7,636 nucleotides of DNA from an uncultured Rhodospirillaceae bacterium (GTDB lineage Bacteria > Pseudomonadota > Alphaproteobacteria > RF32 > CAG-239), in NCBI GenBank assembly GCA_900313185.1, contig OMQI01000181.1, forward strand, positions 1-7,636. Reading direction: 5' to 3'. A program made the translations under genes and the position numbers. Below the pieces are notes generated by a model. The model made no database searches. It saw only the letters and a program-made list of their open reading frames with translations, and was not told the DNA's origin. Positions 1 through 6,572 of this stretch are shown one piece after another (the first letter of the stretch is position 1; each line of letters starts with the position of its first letter).

Positions 1-104
1 AACAAGATATTGTGTGTATGTGGAAAATTTTTATCAATGCAATAATGCTTATTTTTATTGTTCTGATTTTGCAAAAAATAATTTTTCGTAACAAGATTTT
101 TTTT

Positions 105-160
105 TGCCGTAAATACGCCTTATCCGTGAATACAGTCGATAAAGCCTTATATTTACGGCA
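105..160. repeat. 11-bp perfect inverted repeat with a T-rich 3' flank
   Basis: TGCCGTAAATA at 105-115 is the exact reverse complement of TATTTACGGCA at 150-160, separated by 34 nt. Inside the loop, TTATC (120-124) can pair with GATAA (138-142), giving a two-storey stem. On the + strand the right arm is followed by TAAATTTTTTTAT, so the element could terminate a transcript arriving from the left, or be the body of a small structured RNA. The large loop is unusual for a plain terminator. Confidence 0.5.
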
Positions 161-179
161 TAAATTTTTTTATAAATAT

Positions 180-197
180 TTATGCACAAGTGGATAA
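180..197. promoter_or_regulatory. Back-to-back inverted DnaA-box-like pair (18-bp imperfect palindrome)
   Basis: TTATGCACA (180-188, +) fits the DnaA consensus TTATNCACA. It abuts AGTGGATAA (189-197), which reads TTATCCACT on the minus strand, one mismatch from TTATCCACA. Looser copies lie nearby: TTTTCCACA on the minus strand (19-27), TTATCCGTG (120-128) and TTATCCGTA on the minus strand (257-265). Together the two strong boxes form a near-palindrome, so a dimeric regulator site is an equal alternative to DnaA binding. Confidence 0.35.
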
Positions 198-382
198 AGT
201 TATTAATACTTTTAAGAATGTATGATTGAGATTTCTTATACGCAAAAACACAGTATTACGGATAACATATTGAAAATAACATTTAAAAATCGAAAGAATT
301 ATGAAATTGATACATACTAATCTTATGAAATGCATATATCAGGTCGTTTTTTTCTTAAGAATGCGATTCTCTTTTTAAACCC

Positions 383-412
383 AAAAAAGGAGCCGAAAAC
401 GACTCCTTTTTT
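383..412 (-). terminator. Rho-independent terminator of the TolC-like gene
   Basis: A perfect 10-bp stem (383-392 with 403-412; GGAG/CTCC core flanked by A6/T6) closes a short loop in which a further CG/CG pair can form around an AAAA tetraloop. On the minus strand the stem ends in six T, followed by GGG. It begins 17 nt after the stop codon of the leftward gene. The A/T flanks are symmetrical, so it could also stop transcription coming from the left. Confidence 0.85.
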
Positions 413-429
413 AGTGATTTTGAACAATT

Positions 430-2334
430 TTATTTTGCGATTTTATTCTCCGGAACGTAGACCTTAACATCGTCCAAAGTTTTGTCGGTGCATTGGTCGC
501 CGCTGCATTGTTTCATAATCGTAGCTTTTCTGGTTCTGTTCAAACCTCTTACTTTAATCGACGGAACATAGGTTTCGACAATAGTGAGTTTGAAAGTCAG
601 ATAAGCAATATTGTTCTTTTTATCCATAGCATAAACCTTAATCGGATATACTCCTCCGTCGCCAGGCATTGCCATACCGGTAAAGTCACGAACCACATCG
701 TTATACTTCAACCACTTCGGCAAGGAGGTGTCATCTTTAAGGCCGGCTTTGGTCTTAATATCTTCATCATTCCAGCCCATTTTTTCAAATGCTGACTTCG
801 GAACGTTAATCAAGATTTTCTCTCCGGTACCGAAGGTAACATCAGGTAAAGTGCCTTCATTTGACAAGTCAACCGGCGGACGATGGCTAGGAATATCCAT
901 TAAATACGGACGATTGTCAGGTGTGAATTGACCGTCACGCCATTTTTCCAAAGTTTCACGAATCGATAATGCTACCTTCGAAGGAGGTTCGTTTAACATG
1001 TACATCTGAACCGTATCCAAACCGATGGTGGCATATAATGCACCCAACGCATCTTGTAAATCAACATACGCTAACGAGGCTTTGGTTTCATCAGCAATCG
1101 CACGAGCAGCTTCCAAAACGCTCTTCTCAGCGTGGCTACCTTTGGCTGCGGTAACGTCTTCGGCAATATTTTCGGATGTACCGGCAATTTCCATTGCGAT
1201 TTGATAATCTTCAACCGCCGAAGTATAACGAGCCCAGGCAATATAAACTTGGTTCAATACCAACGAAGTCATACGTTGTCTGCGCAAATCAGCCATAACT
1301 TTTTCACTCAAACCTTGATGATTTTCATACACGGACATAGAAGCTTCTTTGGCATTATTGCACCACTTCTTGTTATATTTACTCGGATTCGATTTATAAT
1401 TGCTACCGTTATCAGAGCTAAAGTTATTGATTATAAAGTCAATATCATCAGCCTGAGTGATTAAATCATGAACTTTCAATTCCGGACGATTGGTTAAAGC
1501 CAACCACTCTAAACGTGATAGGTTGGACTTGATTTCCGGCAAAGAGAAATTACCGTATTCTTTACCCACCAATTTGAATTGTGTTTGCGGATGTAATCCC
1601 ATCAACGAGGCTAAACGCTCGTGAGCGGTTTCCATATCACGCTTGAGAGCTGATAATTTCTTAACCGCTTCCATATATTTACGTTTTTTAACCAGTTCTT
1701 CGGTGGTTGGGGTTTTGCCCTGTTTAGCCAGTTCTTTGGCCTGAACATTCATTTCATCAACATCTAAGGTGATGTGTTCAATGGTTTCATCAATAACCGG
1801 TAACAGACGTTGAGCAGTCAAAGCCTTCCAATAAAGCACACGAGCTTCTTGGGAAATATTTTGAATTACTTTGCGGCTCTCCTCACTGGCTACGTTTTGA
1901 CGCAACAGCGGATCGGTATTCATAAAGTACAAAGTTGAAATATCCAAAATATTCCAAGCAACTTTCAAATCAGGACTTGTGTCATTATAGTTGGTATTAA
2001 CATAACCGGCATTGGAAACAATTTCCGGCAAAGCCGAATAGGTGGAACGTCCGGCTTTAGCTAAACTTTCCTGATAGCGGGCCATACGGCCGGTGTAGTT
2101 ATTTTTGAGTGCCAAAGCCATAGTCATGTATAAATCCAAAGGCTTTTCCAATTTGGTAGGAGATTTGGAATACATATTTTGCATATCTGCATCATAACGA
2201 ATGGCACTATCCCAATCGGAATAATAAGCAGCATCCGGCTGAGATACAGGTACGGCATACGGATTAGTCGACTTATCTTTTGCACAGGAAGCCGCACTTA
2301 ATACACCAATCATCAAACAAAGCAATTTTTTCAT
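430..2334 (-). CDS. TolC-family outer-membrane efflux lipoprotein with C-terminal CADG/He_PIG-like domain
   Basis: Likely an outer-membrane channel component of an efflux or secretion pathway, anchored by lipid. Residues 1-16 are a signal peptide ending in a lipobox, with Cys17 as the probable lipidated residue. The TolC-type helical region covers about 65-445. It includes a segment near 124-180 (AWNILD, a K-x-IQNIS run, EARVLYWKAL) that resembles TolC lipoproteins, LASLMGL (241-247), NRPELK (282-287), and a second helical half (about 340-445) ending ALGALYATIGLD. The second half looks shortened: residues 300-340 replace the usual barrel strands with a Ser/Asn/Lys-rich linker. Residues about 495-587 look like an Ig/cadherin-type domain (LPKWLKYN, RDFTGMAMPGD-GGVYPIKVYAMD, TFKLTIVE). 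A CSGDQC pair (Cys610, Cys615) near the end could form a disulfide. The start is supported by AAAGGA about 8 nt upstream of ATG. The neighbour at 2453 is divergent. Family call firm; substrate unknown. Confidence 0.85.
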   Translation of the reverse strand: MKKLLCLMIGVLSAASCAKDKSTNPYAVPVSQPDAAYYSDWDSAIRYDADMQNMYSKSPTKLEKPLDLYMTMALALKNNYTGRMARYQESLAKAGRSTYSALPEIVSNAGYVNTNYNDTSPDLKVAWNILDISTLYFMNTDPLLRQNVASEESRKVIQNISQEARVLYWKALTAQRLLPVIDETIEHITLDVDEMNVQAKELAKQGKTPTTEELVKKRKYMEAVKKLSALKRDMETAHERLASLMGLHPQTQFKLVGKEYGNFSLPEIKSNLSRLEWLALTNRPELKVHDLITQADDIDFIINNFSSDNGSNYKSNPSKYNKKWCNNAKEASMSVYENHQGLSEKVMADLRRQRMTSLVLNQVYIAWARYTSAVEDYQIAMEIAGTSENIAEDVTAAKGSHAEKSVLEAARAIADETKASLAYVDLQDALGALYATIGLDTVQMYMLNEPPSKVALSIRETLEKWRDGQFTPDNRPYLMDIPSHRPPVDLSNEGTLPDVTFGTGEKILINVPKSAFEKMGWNDEDIKTKAGLKDDTSLPKWLKYNDVVRDFTGMAMPGDGGVYPIKVYAMDKKNNIAYLTFKLTIVETYVPSIKVRGLNRTRKATIMKQCSGDQCTDKTLDDVKVYVPENKIAK

Positions 2335-2377
2335 ATTTGTGTCCTTTACTTGTCAACAATTTGAGGATATAATAATC

Positions 2378-2432
2378 GGTAAAAATTAACATTTTATTAC
2401 ACTTTTTACCCTATGATATACAATAAGTGTAA
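2378..2432. promoter_or_regulatory. Two overlapping inverted repeats in the divergent promoter region (candidate operators)
   Basis: GGTAAAAA (2378-2385) is mirrored by TTTTTACC (2403-2410) with a 17-bp gap. TTACACTT (2397-2404) is mirrored by AAGTGTAA (2425-2432) with a 20-bp gap. Both are perfect 8-bp pairs; they interleave, and their centres lie about 20 bp (two helical turns) apart. They sit between the start codons of the TolC-like (-) and VirB8-like (+) genes and flank the candidate -10 of the latter. The words are AT-rich, so chance cannot be excluded. Confidence 0.4.
2394..2422 (+). promoter_or_regulatory. Candidate extended -10 promoter of the VirB8-like gene
   Basis: TGATATACA (2414-2422) is an extended -10 (TGN plus TATACA). 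A poor -35, TTATTA (2394-2399), lies 17 bp upstream. Transcription would start near 2429, giving a leader of about 24 nt that keeps the GAGG at 2437-2440. The second inverted repeat encloses this -10. Confidence 0.35.
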
Positions 2433-2452
2433 AATTGAGGTTAAAATTTGCT

Positions 2453-3232
2453 ATGGTTTCGATATTAGGAACATTATTTAAATACAAAGAAAAAGAATCA
2501 CCGGATGAGTTGGGATTGTTTCCGGAAAGAGTGCATGTGGATGCTTTTCCGGAACGTCGTTATTTGTGGACTTCCCGCTTTTTCGTGATAGCAACCTGTT
2601 TGAGTATTTGTTTCAATATGCTGATGAGCAGCGTTTTATACGTTATGCTGCCGTGTTTTCACGTAACGCCGAGGTTGTTCAGAATAAACAGTAATGTTAA
2701 CCAAATAGAGTTGATGGAACAGGATGAACGTTATTATTACGCCAGCGATTTAATCGCCGAACAGTACATTCGTGATTATATTATGTTGCGTTATACGGTT
2801 ACCGAAGATTATGCCGAACTCAAGGACAGATGGCGCAAAAATTCCATATTCTACTGGTATTCCACCGAAGAAGTATATAATGAGTTTCAGAAAAAGGATG
2901 CCGAAACGGTATATGAGCAGTTTAAGACCATCGGATTGCAACGCTATGTGGAAATTGTATGGACTAAGCACGTTTCCCGCTCTATGTGGATGGTGCAATT
3001 TAAAACCTATGATATAACTCGTGATAACCCACGTCCGAAAGTAGATGTTTGGCGTGCAACTCTGCGTATCGGTTATGCGACAGGACTTATGAAATTCCGT
3101 AAGCCGGAAGATAAAATATTGAACCCATACGGTTTCTTAGTATACAGCTATACTTTATCTTACTTGGGTGATGCTCGTAACGGACCGAGCGAGGTTCCTT
3201 CACACCTGAAATATAATATGATGATGCTGTAA
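2453..3232 (+). CDS. VirB8-like type IV secretion inner-membrane protein
   Basis: Probable bitopic inner-membrane assembly factor of a type IV secretion or conjugation machine. Of the 259 residues, about 1-40 are cytoplasmic and charged, about 43-66 form one transmembrane helix, and the rest is a periplasmic domain of the NTF2-like VirB8 type. Visible family traits are the YIRDYIMLRYT helix (105-115), a SIFYWYSTEEVYNEF segment (131-145) matching the region where VirB8 has its 'S-x-x-V-x-x-x-Y' element, alternating strands near 165-210, and NPYGFLVYSYTLSYL (224-238), equivalent to the VirB8 'NPxGFxVxxY' ending. Length is normal for the family. I chose ATG at 2453 over an in-frame TTG at 2435, because GAGG (2437-2440) lies 12 nt before the ATG and nothing precedes the TTG; the spacing is long. 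No other VirB gene is in the window, so this is an isolated copy. The related DotI/IcmL family is an alternative. Confidence 0.75.
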   Translation: MVSILGTLFKYKEKESPDELGLFPERVHVDAFPERRYLWTSRFFVIATCLSICFNMLMSSVLYVMLPCFHVTPRLFRINSNVNQIELMEQDERYYYASDLIAEQYIRDYIMLRYTVTEDYAELKDRWRKNSIFYWYSTEEVYNEFQKKDAETVYEQFKTIGLQRYVEIVWTKHVSRSMWMVQFKTYDITRDNPRPKVDVWRATLRIGYATGLMKFRKPEDKILNPYGFLVYSYTLSYLGDARNGPSEVPSHLKYNMMML

Positions 3233-3237
3233 ATCGG

Positions 3238-3849
3238 CTACATTGATTCGATTATTAATGTAATATTCGTAGTAAACAATTTTACGGAAATAGAAAGTAA
3301 AATGATGCCGAATGCTTTTTGGAAAATACAAATAACTCCCGGAGATAAAATCTTTTCCAATTTTTTGGAAGACTTAAGCGCTGCATATACAACGGCAACA
3401 TTGGCAATAATTGCCAACAAAATGTTGAAATCGGTGTATTGAGCACGAATTGATAACAAGGTAGTAAATGAACCCGCTCCCGCTATTAAAGGAAATACCA
3501 CCGGAGTGAAAGTGGCGTCATTGCCGACACTCTTATCTTGATGAAAGATTGATATATCCAAAACCATTTCCATTGCAATGATGAAGATGATAATTGAACC
3601 GGCAACCGCAAATGAAGATACGTCAAGACTGAATAAACTTAAGAAAGCTTCTCCCATATACATAAACCCGATAAACAGGAATAATGATATCCACGAAGCA
3701 CGAGCCGGATTTATAGAGCGACCGTTATGCTGTATATTTATGATAACAGGAAGTGTTCCGATAATATCGATAATAGCAAACAAAACCACAAAAGCACCGG
3801 TAAATTGGTGCATATTGAAAGTTAATAAATATTCCGTTAAAGCATTCAT
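3238..3849 (-). CDS. MarC-family integral membrane protein
   Basis: A 203-residue, strongly hydrophobic protein of the MarC (UPF0056) family, with about six predicted transmembrane helices. Physiological role and substrate are not established for the family, which was once linked to multiple antibiotic resistance and later disputed. Signature segments seen are VLFAIIDIIGTLPVIINI (22-39), the AGSIIIFIIAMEMVLD stretch (83-98) and FTPVVFPLIAGAGSFTTLLS (114-133), where the family usually has PLxxGPG; here it reads AGAG. I place the start at the second Met: GGAG sits 6 nt before it, whereas the Met four codons upstream (ATG at 3859-3861) contains that GGAG and has no ribosome site of its own. It follows the pyrophosphatase gene by 76 bp on the same strand and may be co-transcribed with it past a hairpin. 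Its end lies 5 bp from the convergent VirB8-like gene, with no clear terminator between. Confidence 0.85.
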   Translation of the reverse strand: MNALTEYLLTFNMHQFTGAFVVLFAIIDIIGTLPVIINIQHNGRSINPARASWISLFLFIGFMYMGEAFLSLFSLDVSSFAVAGSIIIFIIAMEMVLDISIFHQDKSVGNDATFTPVVFPLIAGAGSFTTLLSIRAQYTDFNILLAIIANVAVVYAALKSSKKLEKILSPGVICIFQKAFGIILLSISVKLFTTNITLIIESM

Positions 3850-3865
3850 TTTTTTCTCCATAAGA

Positions 3866-3896
3866 AACGGCGACGTTATTCAATAGCGCCGCCGTT
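3866..3896 (-). terminator. Hairpin between the pyrophosphatase and marC genes
   Basis: AACGGCG (3866-3872) pairs with CGCCGTT (3890-3896); a CG/CG pair extends the stem past one mismatch. On the minus strand the stem is followed by TTTCTTATGG, a short and interrupted T tract. It may be a weak terminator that lets some transcription reach marC, or an mRNA-stabilising hairpin. It ends only a few nt from the marC ribosome-binding region. Confidence 0.45.
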
Positions 3897-3925
3897 CTAA
3901 CAAACTAAATTTAATTAGTCAATAA

Positions 3926-6439
3926 CTAATCCATTTTTTTCGCTTCAATTCGCATAGCATAGAAAGAACGCCATACGAAAATCATACCGATTAACAAGAA
4001 TGCTATGGCAATTCCCATAGCCAACTTCTCATTTTCGGCCGATACCTTAGCAGACATTTCTGCAGCCAATAAGCCGAACAAAGTTGTAAACTTAATAATC
4101 GGGTTCAATGCCACGGAAGCGGTGTCTTTGTATGGATCGCCTACTGTATCACCTACAACCGAAGCAGCGTGTAAGTCAGTTCCTTTTTCGTTCAAGTCAA
4201 CTTCCACTACTTTCTTGGCATTATCCCAAGCTCCGCCGGCGTTAGCCATATATAAAGCCTGATATAAACCGAAAATAGCAATAGAAATCAAATAACTTGC
4301 AAACAACTCCGGACCGAAGAATGCAAATGAAATTGCAAACGAGAATATAACCACAAAGATATTGAACATACCTTTTTGAGCATATTGAGTGCAAATTTTC
4401 ACCACTGTCTTGGAATCATCAACCGAAGCTGCTTTCTTGGTGTCCAATTTAATGTGTTCTTTAATATAGTTAACTGCACGATATGCGCCGGTGGAAACAG
4501 CTTGGATGGCAGCACCGGAGAACCAATAAATCACAGCACCACCCAAAAGCAGACCGATAAGAACACGAGCATCAATCAAGTTAAGCTCTAATTTCAAGAG
4601 CAAGATGATTGAGAAAATCATCGTGGTAGCACCGATAACCGCTGTTCCGATTAATACCGGCTTGGAGGTTGCTTTAAAAGTATTGCCTGCAGAATCGTTT
4701 GCTTCCAACAAGTGCTTTCCTTGTTCGAAATCAGGTTCAAATCCATATTCGCTCTTGATTTCTTTCTTAATGCCTTTAATGCTTTCAATTTGTGAAAGTT
4801 CAAATACAGATTGTGCATTATCGGTAACCGGACCATAACTGTCTACGGCAATGGTAACCGGTCCCATACCGAGCATACCGAATGCTACCAAACCGAAGGC
4901 AAATACAGTCGGATAAATCATAATGTCGGCAATGTGGCCGTCCATAACTACGTGCTCAAAACCAAGTAAGTTGCAAACATAGGAAATAAATTCGGCAACA
5001 TAACCCGAAGCGGTGGCGTAGGCAACTGCCATCAAGCCGGCCATAACCAAACCTTGCCAGAAACCGGAGAAGTTACCGGAAACAATACCGGACAAGATAT
5101 TTAATGAAGCACCGGCTTCACGGCTGGCATTAACCACTTCTTGAACGTGTTTGGATTTTGAAGAAGTGAAAATCTTGGTAAATTCAGGAATAATGGCAGC
5201 AGCCAATGTTCCGCAGCTGATGATTACCGATAATTCCCACCAAATGTTCGGACCGAAACTGTCAGACGGCAACATAAAGTAAGAAACAGCAAATGTAACG
5301 GCAATCGAAATAATGGATGTAATCCAAATTAAGCTGGTTAAAGGAGCTTCAAAATCAAATTCCTTGGATTTGCCATACAGACATTTTGAAATAACTCCGT
5401 TGATTGCATAAGCAAAAACAGAAGTCATAATCATCAAAATACGCATAGCAAAAATCCACGTAATCAAACGAGCTTGCAATTCAGGAGCCCATAAAAATGC
5501 AGATAAAGCTCCGTCAGCAGTCATACTCATACCGGCTGCCAACACGATGAAGCTGATTAAAGCCACACCGGTAACGCCGTATGTCTCAAAGCCGTCAGCA
5601 GTCGGGCCACAGGAATCACCAGCATTATCACCGGTACAATCGGCAATAACACCAGGGTTACGGGCATCATCTTCGTCAATTTTGAAAATAATTTTCATCA
5701 AATCGGCACCAATATCAGCAATTTTGGTAAAGATACCGCCGCAAATACGAAGGGCGGAAGCACCGAGCGATTCACCGATAGCAAAACCGATGAAACAAGC
5801 ACCTGCAGTGTCACGAGGAACAAATACCAAAATGAACATCATCATAATGAGTTCAACGCAAATGAGTAAAACACCGATGGACATACCGGAGCGAAGCGGT
5901 AAATGCATAACCGGATAAGCTTTTCCTTTTAAGGAAGCAAAAGAAGTTCTGGAGTTGGCATAAGTATTAATACGCATACCGAACCAAGCAACCGTGTAAG
6001 AGCCTAAAATACCCAACAACGACCACAGCAAAATATACAAAACTTTTGGCAGCGGAGTATTATTTAGGCAAGCAAAGTAATAAACAATGCAGGCACCGAT
6101 AAAGATTTCCAATACGAAAAGTAATTTAGCCTGTTGCTTCATATAAGTAGTGCAAGTGGCATAAATCGTTTCAGAAACTTTAAGCATCGATTGGTGAGCC
6201 GGCATTCTTTTAATGCTGAAAAATTCCCACAAACCGAAAATCATCCCTAAAAGGCAGATACCCATACCTGCCATAAGCAGTGTATCTCCGTTGAAATCAA
6301 ATCCGAAAGCACTATAAGTGGCCTTTGAGAGAGATGGAATAATTAAATCCAACTCCGAGGCAAAAGCGCCGCTTATAGCAGAAAAGAATACAACCAAAGT
6401 CGCAAGCGCAACTTTACAAATATTTGTTCTGCGTAACAT
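3926..6439 (-). CDS. hppA: Membrane-bound ion-translocating pyrophosphatase (H+/Na+-PPase, divergent clade)
   Basis: Hydrolyses pyrophosphate and uses the energy to pump H+ and/or Na+ across the inner membrane. It has many transmembrane helices over 837 residues, longer than most family members. Catalytic motifs are intact: GGIFTKIADIGADL (234-247; K239, D242, D246), EDDARNPGVIAD (256-267), D267/D271/D275 of the D-x3-D-x3-D triad, ADGFETY (281-287; D282 and gate E285), VDSYGPVTDNAQ (532-543), NAGGAWDNAKK (733-743), and VVGDTVGDPYKDT (761-773) with gate K783. Differences from the common form are GPTADGFE in place of GMGADLFE, an extra charged stretch at about 551-580 before GNTFKATSKP, SV for GP after DT, and a signal-peptide-like N-terminus ending AFA-SE at about 28. 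K589 occupies the site that is Ala in K+-dependent enzymes and Lys in K+-independent ones. I recall these variants from Bacteroidetes-type enzymes. AAGGA lies 7 nt before ATG. The ankyrin gene is 133 bp upstream and marC lies downstream. Confidence 0.95.
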   Translation of the reverse strand: MLRRTNICKVALATLVVFFSAISGAFASELDLIIPSLSKATYSAFGFDFNGDTLLMAGMGICLLGMIFGLWEFFSIKRMPAHQSMLKVSETIYATCTTYMKQQAKLLFVLEIFIGACIVYYFACLNNTPLPKVLYILLWSLLGILGSYTVAWFGMRINTYANSRTSFASLKGKAYPVMHLPLRSGMSIGVLLICVELIMMMFILVFVPRDTAGACFIGFAIGESLGASALRICGGIFTKIADIGADLMKIIFKIDEDDARNPGVIADCTGDNAGDSCGPTADGFETYGVTGVALISFIVLAAGMSMTADGALSAFLWAPELQARLITWIFAMRILMIMTSVFAYAINGVISKCLYGKSKEFDFEAPLTSLIWITSIISIAVTFAVSYFMLPSDSFGPNIWWELSVIISCGTLAAAIIPEFTKIFTSSKSKHVQEVVNASREAGASLNILSGIVSGNFSGFWQGLVMAGLMAVAYATASGYVAEFISYVCNLLGFEHVVMDGHIADIMIYPTVFAFGLVAFGMLGMGPVTIAVDSYGPVTDNAQSVFELSQIESIKGIKKEIKSEYGFEPDFEQGKHLLEANDSAGNTFKATSKPVLIGTAVIGATTMIFSIILLLKLELNLIDARVLIGLLLGGAVIYWFSGAAIQAVSTGAYRAVNYIKEHIKLDTKKAASVDDSKTVVKICTQYAQKGMFNIFVVIFSFAISFAFFGPELFASYLISIAIFGLYQALYMANAGGAWDNAKKVVEVDLNEKGTDLHAASVVGDTVGDPYKDTASVALNPIIKFTTLFGLLAAEMSAKVSAENEKLAMGIAIAFLLIGMIFVWRSFYAMRIEAKKMD

Positions 6440-6476
6440 TTTTTCATCCTTTATTTAAAATTAAAATAAGGCCGCG

Positions 6477-6504
6477 GTAAGTTATCCCTTACTGACCGAA
6501 TAAC
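6477..6504 (-). promoter_or_regulatory. Alternative hairpins in the hppA leader
   Basis: On the minus strand GTAAG can pair with CTTAC (+ coordinates 6477-6481 / 6488-6492, 6-nt loop). Alternatively GTTAT can pair with ATAAC (+ 6481-6485 / 6500-6504). The two share bases and exclude each other. They lie 38-65 nt before the hppA start codon. Stems are only 5 bp, so this is tentative; no known riboswitch is recognised. Confidence 0.2.
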
Positions 6505-6572
6505 TGCATATTAGAACAGAATTGTTAATATTTCACTATATTTTTGATGTTTTTTATATAGTCGTGGATAAT

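Larger units (their letters stand above)
1..429. other. AT-rich intergenic region without a convincing gene
   Basis: No credible coding region occupies this stretch. It is strongly AT-rich, with a run of nine T at 97-105, an 11-bp inverted repeat (105-115 / 150-160), several DnaA-box-like words (strongest at 180-197), and the intrinsic terminator of the leftward gene at 383-412. The direct repeat AACAAGAT occurs at 1-8 and 90-97, and TTAAGAATG recurs near 211 and 354. An open frame at 12-197 was considered and rejected. The region could be ordinary intergenic DNA, a small structured RNA or a replication-related locus; the sequence alone does not decide. Confidence 0.6.

Noticed and set aside
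12..197. 61-residue open frame with a hydrophobic start (+)
   Set aside because: It begins with GTG without a ribosome site, has composition expected of AT-rich noncoding DNA, and overlaps the inverted repeat and DnaA-like words.
1..429. Firm call of a chromosomal replication origin
   Set aside because: Only two good DnaA-like boxes are present and none of the usual origin neighbours (dnaA, dnaN, gidA, parAB, hemE) is seen.
2351..2356. TTGACA on the minus strand before the TolC-like gene
   Set aside because: A -10 at proper spacing would fall at or inside the coding region, and the hexamer abuts the ribosome site.
2435..2452. TTG start six codons upstream of the VirB8-like ATG
   Set aside because: No ribosome site precedes it, and the candidate transcription start and GAGG fit the ATG at 2453 better.
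3239..3262. TACATT / AATGTA inverted repeat between the convergent genes
   Set aside because: It lies inside the marC C-terminal codons, has only six A/T-rich pairs and no T tract, so it does not qualify as a terminator.
3850..3861. Upstream ATG of the marC gene
   Set aside because: It has no ribosome site, and its own codons supply the GGAG used by the ATG at 3847-3849.
5547..5918. 123-residue open frame on the + strand
   Set aside because: It is antisense to the conserved catalytic core of the pyrophosphatase and has no family resemblance.
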